15,897 nt of DNA from Pseudovibrio sp. JCM 19062. Its GTDB lineage: Bacteria > Pseudomonadota > Alphaproteobacteria > Rhizobiales > Stappiaceae. The stretch is taken from positions 1 to 15,897 of the forward strand of contig BAXV01000079.1 of assembly GCA_001310715.1 (NCBI GenBank). Direction: 5' to 3'. Made by a program: the position numbers and the translations under genes. This document shows positions 1 through 8,294 of this stretch, piece by piece. The notes below the pieces were generated by a model. That model was not told where the DNA came from and did no database searches. It saw only the letters and a program-made list of their open reading frames with translations. The first letter of the stretch is position 1. Each line of letters starts with the position of its first letter.

Positions 1-1
1 G

Positions 2-2322
2 CTGGTGGACGGCGCCATTGTGATGGTGGAGTACGCAGACCGTAAGGCGGCTGAAGGTATGCCTGCGCGGGATGCTTACATCCGCGCTGCCAAGCTGATG
101 TTCTGGCCAATCGTCTCGTCTACGGCCACAACTCTGGCAGCTTTTCTCCCAATGTTGCTTTGGCCGGGTGTAATTGGCGAGTTCATGAGTTATCTGCCGA
201 TCATGGTGATCATCGTTCTGTCCGGCTCCTTGCTGACAGCCATGGTGTTCCTGCCGGTGACTGGCGGAATTCTGGCCTCTGTATTTGCCTTCATCGGCAA
301 GTATGGTGAGTACATTTTGAGCGGACTAGTTGCTCTGATTACTGCCTTCATTGTGGTAACCTTGCCGCCCGTAAAATCGGTTTGGGGCGGGATGCATTTC
401 CTGCTGATGGCCCCGACCATTCTTGTCATTGGTGTGCCAATCTTCGTTGCAGTATTCCTGTCAGCCCTCAAGCTCTTCAAACCCGTCCTCAACTATTCCC
501 GCGCCCGCGTTGAGCGGCGCAGGACAGCAGAACTGGAAGCGGCAAAGGTCTTTTCCGGGCATGGTCCGTTTGACACATCAAAGCTGCGGGGCATTACACG
601 GGTTTACATCGGTGTACTGGAGGTACTGGTTCGCAAGTGGTGGGCAGGCGTTGCTGCAATGGTTACTCTGTTTGCCATGTGTGCGGTTATCGTCATCACC
701 TTCATGGGCAACAACGCAGGGACAGAGCTTTTCGTTGATGAAGAGCCTGAGCAAGGCCGGTTCTATGTGTCTGCTCGTGGCAATATGTCGGCCAGCGAAG
801 CTCTTGCGCTTGTTAAACAGGTGGACAAGGTCATTCTTGCGGAGCCCGGCGTCAAAAATGTTGTGACGAGAGCCTTCCCGGTGGGTATTCGCGGAGGCGC
901 TGGCAACAATGCGCCTGCTGACCTGATTGGTCTATCGACATTGAGTTTGTTGACTTTTGTTGTCGTAGTTCTGCTAGGGAGATCTTTAACAGTATCCGCG
1001 AGAAGACCTCCCAACTTCCGGGCATCAAAGTTGAAGCCCGAAAGGTGGAAGGTGGCCCGCCAACTGGTAAAGACATCCAGCTGCAGATTACCTCAAACGA
1101 CTATGATGCAGCCGTTGCAGCCGCTGGCCGCATTCGTGCCTACCTTGATACGGTTGACGGGTTGCGTGATCAGGAAGACAGCCGTCCGTTGCCCGGTATT
1201 GACTGGGAACTGACCATCAACCGCGATAAGGCCGCCCGCTACAAAGCCGATATTGCAGCTGTTGGTGCCATGGTTCAGTTGGTGACCAATGGTGTGTTGA
1301 TTGGTGACTACCGTCCGTCCGATTCAGAAGATGAAGTGGACATCCGGGTTCGCCTTCCTGAGGGGGAGCGCACGCTGGATAAGTTCGATGAGCTGCGCCT
1401 TCGCACTCCGCTTGGTCAGATCCCGCTGTCAAACTTTGTGGAGCGAACACCAAAGCAAAAAGTGTCCTCCATGACACGCCGGAACGGTCAGTTCTCGATT
1501 GATATCAAGGCGGGGGTCAACAAGGACAAGTATCTGGTCACAGAGAAGGAAACTGAGATTCAGGCATGGCTTGACTCTCAGACATGGCCTGAAGGTGTGT
1601 TCTACAAGTTCCGCGGGTCCAACGAGGAGCAGCAGAATACGCAATCATTCCTGTTAAAGGCGATGATTGGGGCCCTCTTCCTGATGTTCATCATTCTGCT
1701 GACCCAGTTCAACAGCTTCTATCAGACCTTCCTGACGCTCTCGACCGTGGTTATGAGCATGTTTGGCGTCGTGTTGGGGATGCTGGTGACGGGGCAGAAG
1801 TTCTCGGTCATTATGACCGGTACGGGCATTGTGGCTCTGGCGGGTATTGTGGTGAACAATGCGATTGTTCTTATTGATACCTATAACCGCTTCCGTGAAG
1901 ATGGACAGAGCCCGGTAGATGCAGCGCTGCGCACCAGTGCACAGCGTGTACGGCCGGTAATGCTGACCACAATCACCACGATTGCGGGCCTCATTCCAAT
2001 GGCCACACAGATCAGCTTCGACTTTGCCAATCAGGTCACCACCTTCGGCAGTGTTACCGGCAGCTGGTGGGTCCAGCTTTCAACTGCTGTGATTTCCGGT
2101 CTGGCGTTCTCTACCATGCTGACGCTTGTCATGATCCCGATTACACTGGTGTTGCCGATGCATATCAGGAATGGCTGGCGTTCGCTCAGAGATCGCGGTC
2201 AGGCCCCAATGCCAGTTGGCCAGTATGCTGTTGCAAACAGTGGACTGGGTCTGCAAGAGCCAAGCTTCGGCGATGATGACAAAGCAGACGAAGGCAAGCG
2301 TGTTCCTGAGGCTGCCGAGTAA
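2..2322 (+). CDS. RND efflux transporter permease, 5'-truncated, one frameshift
   Basis: This is the inner-membrane pump subunit of a tripartite, proton-driven RND efflux system of the AcrB/MexB (HAE1) type. The visible part starts inside the TM4 motif (LVDGAIVMVEYADRK) and runs to the C-terminus; about 770 residues are present and the N-terminal part lies outside the window. TM5 and TM6 follow at about residues 32-87, then two extra hydrophobic stretches, TM7 near 211-233, the second periplasmic porter half, and the TM8-12 block with GIVVNNAIVLIDTYNR in TM10. The frame breaks near 929-933: the upstream frame ends with ADLIG and the protein resumes as IDIEFVDF one frame over, consistent with a single lost base. 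The stretch read past the break to 1213 is out-of-frame. The stop is TAA at 2320-2322 and a terminator follows directly. The substrate cannot be told. A membrane-fusion partner would be expected upstream, outside the window. Confidence 0.9.
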
Positions 2323-2349
2323 GGCTGACAACACATCAATCTCAAAAGA

Positions 2350-2370
2350 GGCTGCTTCGGCAGCCTTTTT
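2350..2370 (+). terminator. Rho-independent terminator of the RND pump gene
   Basis: A perfect 6-bp stem GGCTGC / GCAGCC (2350-2355 and 2360-2365) with a TTCG tetraloop is followed by TTTTTATT. It lies 28 bases after the pump stop codon. Confidence 0.85.
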
Positions 2371-2461
2371 ATTGTCTGTATCTATGTTGTGCACCCCGAG
2401 TTGTATGACCTTCGCGAGAGGACGGACCGCACTAACGCCATGCTCTGGTTCAGAGGCATAC

Positions 2462-2494
2462 AAAAAAGGCTGCGGGTTGAAGCGCAGCCTTTTC
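2462..2494 (-). terminator. Rho-independent terminator of psd-pssA, bidirectional in form
   Basis: A 7-bp stem GGCTGCG / CGCAGCC (2468-2474 and 2483-2489) closes an 8-base loop. A run of six A at 2462-2467 becomes the U-tract for the minus strand; the plus strand also has TTTTCTTT. It sits about 20 bases beyond the repaired pssA stop at 2515. The roughly 90 bases between this and the pump terminator hold no gene I can support. Confidence 0.85.
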
Positions 2495-2514
2495 TTTCAG
2501 ATGGGACAGGACCT

Positions 2515-3461
2515 TTAGTCGCCATCCTTTTCCTTATTCAGCTTTGGATCGGGAACACCCGCCTTTGCAATATCTTCGAGGCTGACTTTCAACAAAGTCT
2601 TGTCCTCTGAGACACTTTCCTCGTCAATCTCGGTGGTCACCACGTTACAATCTTCAGGGCGTCCTTTGCCGTTAAGGCAGTGTTTCTTATAGGAGCGCCA
2701 TGCAAACGGGATGGACCGAGGTAACCGAGGCTGATTACGGTCAGACACTCAAACGGATAGCTGGCACCAAGAGCAATAATGCCAACGGCGACCACAAACA
2801 GCGGCAGGACCCATTCGCGGCGGATGTGGGTGCCGATCTGCTTGCCGGAAAAGGTTGGCAACTGGCTGACCATCAAGAGGCCGATGAACATGGTGTAGAG
2901 CGCCACAGGTGCCGCCAGCTCTTCCCAGTGCGGCACACCCAGACGCTCCAGATAGATTGGCAACAGGACCGTCAGAGCGCCTGCCGGTGCTGGCACGCCA
3001 GTGAAGAATTTGCTCGTCCACTTTGGCTTGTTCGGGTCGTCCAGCGCCACGTTAAACCGGGCCAGCCGCAGCACCATGCAAATGGTATACAGCAGCGAGG
3101 CGATCCAGCCTAAAGATCCGGCATCCTGCAGTATCCACGCATAGAGGATAATGCCCGGTGCAACGCCGAAATTGACAAAGTCGGCCAGCGAATCCAGTTC
3201 AGCGCCAAATTTGGAGGTGCCCTTCAGCATACGCGCAACGCGACCGTCCAAAGCGTCCAGAATAGCTGCGAGGAAAATGGCAGCTATCGCCATGTCCCAT
3301 CTGGCTTCCATGGCCATGCGAATGGCCGTCAGGCCGGAACACAGCGCCAGCAAAGTGACGACGTTTGGCAGAACGATACGAAGGGGAATGCGTTTGCGCG
3401 CCGCCCCTTTGTCATTGGCGGTTTGACCTCCCGGTTCATAGGGAGGAAATGGATTAGTCAC
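2515..3461 (-). CDS. pssA: CDP-diacylglycerol--serine O-phosphatidyltransferase (PssA), frameshifted near the C-terminus
   Basis: PssA makes phosphatidylserine and CMP from CDP-diacylglycerol and L-serine in the inner membrane; Psd then decarboxylates the product to phosphatidylethanolamine. The CDP-alcohol phosphatidyltransferase signature D-G-x2-A-R-x8-G-x3-D-x3-D is complete (from DALDGRVAR through GAELDSLAD, about residues 69-95), and several hydrophobic segments surround it. The start is GTG at 3459-3461, with AAGG overlapping the psd stop just upstream. Near 2717-2720 the frame breaks: after SLGYLG the family-like continuation SIPFAWRSYKKH is in another frame and runs to a stop at 2515, consistent with one lost base. 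Repaired length is about 315 residues, including a hydrophilic, acidic tail of about 50 residues after RSYKKH. The gap to psd is 11 bases, so the two are co-transcribed. Confidence 0.93.
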
Positions 3462-3472
3462 TCTATACTACC

Positions 3473-4173
3473 TTAAGAAACGCGGGCAACCAGGTCGCCT
3501 GCTTCTTGATCTTTTAGATTTGCCAGAACACTTTCGCCAGCAATCATGGTCTGGCCCAACGCCACTTGTGGCTTGGTGCCATGCGGCAGGTAGACATCAA
3601 GACGGGATCCGAAGCGGATCAGACCGAAGCGATCACCTGCCGAAATATTTTCGCCTTCTTTGACGAAGCACACAATACGGCGTGCTACGAGGCCGGCGAT
3701 TTGTACAACGCCGATACGGCATTATCGTTTTCGATGATCAGTCCGTTGCGCTCGTTGTCCTCACTTGCCTTGTTCAGCTCCGCATTGACAAATTTTCCGG
3801 CCTTGTAGGCAACGCGTGTGACACTGCCAGCCATTGGCGCACGGTTTACGTGGCAGCTAAAGAGGCTCAGGAAGATACTTACACGCATCATAGGCTGATC
3901 GCCCAGATCCAGTTCGCGCGGCGGTACAACTGAGTCCATCTGGCAAATGGTGCCATCTGCCGGAGAGACAATCAGTCCATCTTTAACTGGGGTCACACGT
4001 GGCGGATCGCGGAAGAAGTAACAGACCCAACCGGTGAGGAAGAGGCCGATCCAGAAAAGAGCTGACCAGAACCATCCCAAGATGATGGTTGTGACTGCTG
4101 CAATGGCAATAAACGGGTAGCCTTCTTTATGAATAGGAACCAGTGCCCTGGAAATACTGTCCGCCAAAGACAT
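3473..4173 (-). CDS. psd: Phosphatidylserine decarboxylase proenzyme (Psd), frameshifted
   Basis: Psd converts phosphatidylserine to phosphatidylethanolamine at the inner membrane using a pyruvoyl cofactor made by self-cleavage. The N-terminal part carries a hydrophobic anchor (about residues 19-48) and the family stretch [10 protein letters not shown], followed by [12 protein letters not shown]. The C-terminal part has [16 protein letters not shown], whose Gly-Ser is the expected autocleavage site, the Ser becoming the pyruvoyl group. The frame breaks near 3719-3722: ENDN must continue as [15 protein letters not shown] in another frame, consistent with one lost G. Repaired length is about 233 residues, the short form of the family. 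I chose ATG 4173 because AAAGGTGG lies 5 bases upstream and the protein then begins [21 protein letters not shown]; an in-frame ATG at 4209 has no ribosome-binding site and lies in a leader hairpin. It heads the psd-pssA operon. Confidence 0.93.
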
Positions 4174-4193
4174 AATTACCACCTTTGCTAGAG

Positions 4194-4220
4194 TGAGGGG
4201 TCCAGTCATTGAACCCCTCA
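4194..4220 (-). promoter_or_regulatory. Leader hairpin immediately upstream of the psd ribosome-binding site
   Basis: TGAGGGGT (4194-4201) and ACCCCTCA (4213-4220) form a perfect 8-bp inverted repeat with an 11-base loop. In the psd mRNA it would end about 8 bases before the AAAGGTGG ribosome-binding site. No U-tract follows, so it is not a standard terminator. A role in translation or mRNA stability is inference only. Confidence 0.5.
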
Positions 4221-4330
4221 GACGTTAAGTTTCTGCTCATAGAGCAACTTGGTTAGCTGCGCGCAAGCGATCCTAGCTTATTTAAACAGAGATTCTCCCT
4301 CATTGCGCGCAAAGCAATCACTTCACCCCA

Positions 4331-6271
4331 TTATTTCTTATCGGTTATGTCCTCAATCACGCTTTCTTCAGCACTTTTGCCCCGTGAAATGAAGCCCTCA
4401 TCATTCTCACGGATTTCGGCAAGACGGGCTTCGGCTTCGCTGACTTCACGCTGGCGGCTCCACATGGAGGCGTAAAGACCGTTTTTGGCCATCAGTTCGG
4501 CATGGGTGCCCTGCTCTACCGCTTCGCCAGCCTTCAGAACAAGGATCTGGTCTGCATTGACCACTGTTGAGAGGCGGTGGGCAATGACGAGCGTGGTGCG
4601 GTCTTTGGAGACTACGTCCAGCGCCGACTGGATTTCTTGCTCGGTGTGGGTATCCAGAGCAGATGTTGCCTCATCGAGGATGAGGATCGGCGGGCTTTTC
4701 AGGATGGTTCGCGCAATCGCCACGCGTTGCTTTTCACCACCTGAGAGTTTCAGTCCGCGTTCGCCTACCTCACTCTCATAACCTTGGGGCAGAGCTTCGA
4801 TGAAGTGGTCGATCTGCGCCAGCTTTGCAGCGTGTTTGACCTCTTCGTCGGTCGCATCCACGCGGCCATAGCGGATGTTGTAGGCGATGTTGTCGTTAAA
4901 CAGCACCGTATCTTGCGGCACCATGCCGATGTGATGGCGCAAGGATTGCTGAGTCACGTCCCGCACGTCCTTGCCATCAATAGTGATGCGTCCCGAGGTG
5001 ACATCATAGAAGCGGAACAGCAGGCGGGAGATTGTGGATTTACCCGCGCCGGAAGGACCAACGATTGCAATGGTGCTGCCTGCGGGCACTTCGAAGTTCA
5101 CGCCTTTCAGGATCGGGCGCTCTTCATCATAATGGAAGTGCACGTCCTCAAACTTGATCGTCGCTTCCTTGACTTCCAGATTCTCGGCAAGCGGATCATC
5201 CTGAATCTCCGGTTCAACGGACAAAACGGAGAACATAGCTTCCAGATCAGCGATCCCCTGACGGATCTCGCGGTAGATAAAGCCAATGAAGTTGAGCGGA
5301 ACAGACAACTGCATGAGCAATGCGTTGATCATGACAAAGTCACCGATGCTTTGTTCGCCGCGCTGGATTGCCATTGCAGACATGACCATACAGGTGGTCA
5401 TGCCAAACCCAAGGATGACGGCCTGACCGAAGTTGAGCCATGACAACGAGGTCCAGGTTTTGATCGCCGCGCGCTCATAACCACGCATGGCCTTATCAAA
5501 CCGGCCACGCTCCACTTCCTCGTTGCCAAAGTACTTGACGGTTTCGAAGTTCAAAAGGCTGTCGACGGATTTGCTGTTTGCGTCGTTATCCGCATTGTTC
5601 ATGTCACGGCGGATCTGGATACGCTTATCTGACGCGACAACCGTGTAATAGACGTAAGCGAAGACTGTTGCGCCCACTACGACCACATACCAGAAGCCAA
5701 ACTGGAACCAGATCACGAGTGCCATCATTGCAAATTCAACGACGGTCGGAATACCACTGAGGATGGTAAAGCGGACAATGCCCTCAATACCTTTAACACC
5801 GCGGTCGATCACACGGGTCAGGCCACCGGTCCGACGCGACAGGTGGTAGCGCAGAGACAAGGCGTGCAGGTGCTTGAATGTCAGGTTGGCAAGCTCACGA
5901 ACCGCATGAAGGCCAACGCTTGAGAAGATCGCATCACGGATCTGGTTGAAAGCGACGGCCATTGTTCTGGCGAGGTTGTAGGCCACCACCAACATGACTG
6001 GCGCTACGAGAATAGGCGGCAACCAGTCTGGCAACACACCATTTTCGGTGAGCGCATCGGTTGCCCATGCATAAAGATAGGGTGCGAAAACGGTAATAAT
6101 TTTTGCGATAATCAACGCGGCTAGGGCGAGAACGACACGCTTTTTCAGCTCCGGTCTTGCATCCGGCCACATGTAAACCCAAAGAGTTTTCAGTGAACGA
6201 AACAAGCCTTTATCGTCTGCATCCAGCGCAGGGGCGGATTTTTCCTGCTGTTTTTTGCTTGTTGCAGTCAT
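4331..6271 (-). CDS. atm1: Atm1-type ABC exporter (fused permease and ATPase), intact
   Basis: This is a half-size ABC exporter, 646 residues, acting as a homodimer in the inner membrane. Members of the Atm1/HMT1 (ABCB7-like) group export glutathione-linked compounds and are tied to iron-sulfur cluster and heavy-metal homeostasis. The exporter membrane domain (about residues 40-330) includes SRRTGGLTRVIDRG and NFETVKYFGNEEVE, typical of Atm1. The ATPase domain has Walker A GPSGAGKST, Q-loop MVPQDTVLF, signature LSGGEKQRVAIART, Walker B ILILDEATSALD and H-loop IAHRLST, all intact. The start ATG 6271 has AAGG 7 bases upstream. It ends about 157 bases before psd on the same strand, so read-through into psd is possible but not shown. 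Its exact substrate cannot be read from the sequence. Confidence 0.92.
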   Translation of the reverse strand: MTATSKKQQEKSAPALDADDKGLFRSLKTLWVYMWPDARPELKKRVVLALAALIIAKIITVFAPYLYAWATDALTENGVLPDWLPPILVAPVMLVVAYNLARTMAVAFNQIRDAIFSSVGLHAVRELANLTFKHLHALSLRYHLSRRTGGLTRVIDRGVKGIEGIVRFTILSGIPTVVEFAMMALVIWFQFGFWYVVVVGATVFAYVYYTVVASDKRIQIRRDMNNADNDANSKSVDSLLNFETVKYFGNEEVERGRFDKAMRGYERAAIKTWTSLSWLNFGQAVILGFGMTTCMVMSAMAIQRGEQSIGDFVMINALLMQLSVPLNFIGFIYREIRQGIADLEAMFSVLSVEPEIQDDPLAENLEVKEATIKFEDVHFHYDEERPILKGVNFEVPAGSTIAIVGPSGAGKSTISRLLFRFYDVTSGRITIDGKDVRDVTQQSLRHHIGMVPQDTVLFNDNIAYNIRYGRVDATDEEVKHAAKLAQIDHFIEALPQGYESEVGERGLKLSGGEKQRVAIARTILKSPPILILDEATSALDTHTEQEIQSALDVVSKDRTTLVIAHRLSTVVNADQILVLKAGEAVEQGTHAELMAKNGLYASMWSRQREVSEAEARLAEIRENDEGFISRGKSAEESVIEDITDKK

Positions 6272-6421
6272 GCTAGTGCCTTGTTGCCTGGCGCGCTTCT
6301 TAAAACAAAAAAGCGGCTTGGCGAATTTGGAATGTCATATCAGAAGAGCAAGCCCCTTGAGGATGCCATTGCCATCAGGTTGGATAGGGTCGTGAACCCT
6401 CTTTTTAGATTGAAAATCAGA

Positions 6422-6452
6422 GAAAGCGCCGGATTATTCATCCAGCGCTTTC
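6422..6452 (-). terminator. Hairpin, probable terminator of the LysM gene
   Basis: GAAAGCGC (6422-6429) pairs with GCGCTTTC (6445-6452), and inside it GGAT pairs with ATCC around a 5-base loop, with one mismatch between the two stems. On the minus strand it is followed by the mixed pyrimidine stretch TCTGATTTTC rather than a clean U-run. It lies about 60 bases past the LysM stop. The rest of 6272-6514 shows no convincing gene. Confidence 0.5.
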
Positions 6453-6514
6453 CGAAGGGTCAATCTGGAAAGCTTTCTCTTCTTAAATAGGACGTTCGAA
6501 GAGAAGAATCCAGA

Positions 6515-8028
6515 TCAGTTATTAATTGTTTTCCAATTCAGGTCTGCCACAGGCAACATGAACACCTGTCCCGGGAAAATCAGGTCTGGATTGTGGATCT
6601 GCTGACTGTTTGCCTGATAGATGGTGGTGTAGCGGGTGCCCTTACCATATAGCCGGCGGGAGATGCTCCAGAGGTTATCACCACGGCGGATAATAACGTT
6701 TGGCAGTTCCCCGATCCCGACAGATGCTGACGCACCTTTGGAACCTGATCCTTCCGCAACGAGGCGAACCGATCATGGCCACATCTTTTTCGCCTTTGGT
6801 GAAGACGACTTGAGCGCGGGCTTCCACCTTGCCCTCGGCGTTTTCCACCTTGTCTGCTCTAACCTCAACGTTGCCCGCAGGAATTATTTTTTTTCAGCCT
6901 CGACGAGCCAGCGGCCTTTTTTTGCCAGCTTTTGCCTCACCAAGGAAGTCTTCGCCCACATAGACACGCACCTGCGCACCCGGCTCACTTTCACCGGCAA
7001 CAAAGACCTTGCCCTGCTCTGTTTCAACGGCTTTCACAGTAAGCGCTGGCTCTTGCGCTTGCGGAGCGACTGAAACTGCTGGTGCCTGAACTGGCGCAGG
7101 TGTTTGCGTTTGGGTCTGTGTGGCGGTCTTGGCAGGAACCTGAACTGGTGCTGGCGCAGTTTGTGTAGCTGCTTGCGGCGTTGTTGGCGCCGGAACAACC
7201 GCCTCACTTACAGGCGCTGGTGTCTGGTTAACAGCGACCTGTGTTTCTGCTGGTACCACGTTGACGGCAACCTGCGTTGCAGCTGGTGCTTGCGCTGGAG
7301 TTTCAGCCACGGTTTCAACCGGAGCTGGGGCCTGTGGCTGTGCGACAGTTTCCGCAACTGCGGCAACTTCAGCAGGCGCAGCAGGGGATGGCTCATCCGC
7401 CTGCACGGTTGTCATCGGCTCTGCGGTTACAGGAGCTTCCGGCAACTGAAGGATTTTAGAGGGCTCGTTTGGTGCGTTGAGGACAACCAGAACTTCGCCG
7501 GTTTCGTCTTCAGGGACGGAGACGGCGATGTGCTGCTGGGAATCGTTGGTTTCCTGAGTTTCCTGATTGGTGGCCTCAAGGCTCACATCATGGTCACCCG
7601 GTTTTAGCGGCTGGTCAAGTACGATGGCGAACTCACCGCTGCTGTTGGCAATGCCTTTGCCGACCACGTCCCCATTGGAGATAAGCGCGACAATGGAGCC
7701 AGCTTCGGCGCGGCCTGCTACCACGGCATCTCCTGAGGCTCAACGCGCATCACGTCAAAACTTGGAGCACCATCGCCGCGACTTTTGCAGTCTCAAGCTC
7801 GGTGGTTGTACCGGATGCCGGATCAGCGACTGCTTCGGCGTTTTGTGCGCCTGATGTGCCAAGCTGGACTCTACCGTTTGCAGCTGCCTCCAGCTTTGCA
7901 ACGGCTTTTTCCGCTTCGGCAACAACGGATGTGTCTTCTTTGCTCAGGTAGTATGCCCCCGCACCGATTGCACCCGCAGCAACAGTTACAGCAACTGTCA
8001 GCAACCAGTTCATCCCCAATTTCGACAT
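6515..8028 (-). CDS. Membrane-anchored LysM / Ig-like peptidoglycan-binding protein, about five frameshifts
   Basis: The repaired protein is about 505 residues, envelope-located, probably tethered to peptidoglycan. The order is: an N-terminal membrane anchor (MNWLLTVAVTVAAGAIGAGAYYL is split here as MNWLLTVAVTVAAG and AIGAGAYYL, residues 6-28); an Ala-rich region; an Ig-like domain (about 88-165, with VVAGRAEAGSIVALISNGD); a Pro/Ala/Gln/Thr-rich linker (about 195-320); a second Ig-like domain (about 325-410, with RVYVGEDFLGEA); and a C-terminal LysM domain (RRGDNLWSISRRLYG to IFPGQVFMLPV). The frame breaks near 7775, 7732, 6917 (seven-A run), 6887 (eight-A run) and 6765, with homologous-looking sequence resuming each time. 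ATG 8028 has GAGGAG 12 bases upstream; a GTG at 8064 is an alternative. The stop is TGA at 6515-6517. The precise role is unknown; LysM-Ig proteins of this kind are common in Rhizobiales-type bacteria. Confidence 0.8.
7080..7400 (-). repeat. Low-complexity Pro/Ala/Gln/Thr linker with a local tandem repeat
   Basis: This part of the LysM gene codes for a linker rich in P, A, Q, T and V. It contains the heptad TQVAVN twice in tandem (TQVAVNVVPAE then TQVAVNQTPAP) and a TQTQTQT run. It produces long but meaningless open frames on the opposite strand. Its likely job is to span periplasmic distance between the anchor and the LysM end. Confidence 0.7.
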
Positions 8029-8084
8029 GGTTCTCAATTGCTCCTCAAGCAGACCAGTCTCCACTCGACATGGGCTGCTTTGAC

Positions 8085-8090
8085 ATTATA
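8085..8090 (-). promoter_or_regulatory. Candidate -10 box for the LysM gene
   Basis: The minus strand reads TATAAT here, a perfect sigma70-type -10 box, about 57 bases upstream of the LysM ATG. No good -35 match lies 16-18 bases upstream; that place is occupied by the inverted repeat at 8100-8119. Confidence 0.45.
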
Positions 8091-8099
8091 ACAGATTGT

Positions 8100-8119
8100 C
8101 CGGATATCAGTTTATCCGG
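8100..8119. promoter_or_regulatory. Inverted repeat in the divergent LysM/LOG promoter region, possible operator
   Basis: CCGGATA (8100-8106) and TATCCGG (8113-8119) are a perfect 7-bp inverted repeat around TCAGTT. It sits about ten bases upstream of the TATAAT box on the minus strand, where the -35 element would be, which suits an operator or activator site. The regulator is unknown. Confidence 0.4.
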
Positions 8120-8210
8120 CTGTCTCTTTTGCCTATAACTGAGCAATAAGGACAGACTTTAATCGTGTTTGTTATACTTGTTTAACCCGAGGGGCAAGGT
8201 GCACCATGTC

Positions 8211-8255
8211 AGGCAAGTTGTACGTGAGGTGAAGTTAACCTCATTTTACAAGCCT
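8211..8255 (+). promoter_or_regulatory. Nested stem-loop in the LOG gene leader
   Basis: Nested pairings can be drawn: AGGC (8211-8214) with GCCT (8252-8255), TTGTA (8218-8222) with TACAA (8247-8251), and TGAGGT (8225-8230) with ACCTCA (8238-8243). The element ends about 40 bases before the ATG at 8295. It matches no riboswitch class I recognise. A possible -10 (TATACT, 8173-8178) lies upstream, without a clear -35. Confidence 0.35.
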
Positions 8256-8294
8256 TGCTTGACGTTGACTCCAGCCTAATGCGACAGAATACCT

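Noticed and set aside
1045..1213. Overlap of two long frames in the RND gene as two separate genes
   Set aside because: The downstream frame continues the same RND protein from residue to residue; the overlap is the out-of-frame tail after a single indel near 931.
2515..6271. atm1-psd-pssA as a novel export-lipid system
   Set aside because: These are standard housekeeping families; adjacency of an ABC exporter to psd-pssA fits ordinary alphaproteobacterial gene order and nothing in the sequence ties their functions.
6281..6490. Plus-strand ORF of 69 residues upstream of the ABC exporter gene
   Set aside because: It runs antisense through the exporter's promoter region and the LysM terminator hairpin, has no ribosome-binding site, and its protein shows no family features.
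6880..6925. Programmed slippage at the A7 and A8 runs of the LysM gene
   Set aside because: Frame breaks of the same kind occur across cysS, psd, pssA and cimA at sites without slippery sequence, so a common sequencing cause is simpler.
7104..7607. Long plus-strand open frames (167 residues and others) opposite the LysM gene
   Set aside because: They are shadows of the low-complexity Pro/Ala-rich linker; the translations are Cys/Trp/Arg-rich with no ribosome-binding site and no recognisable family.
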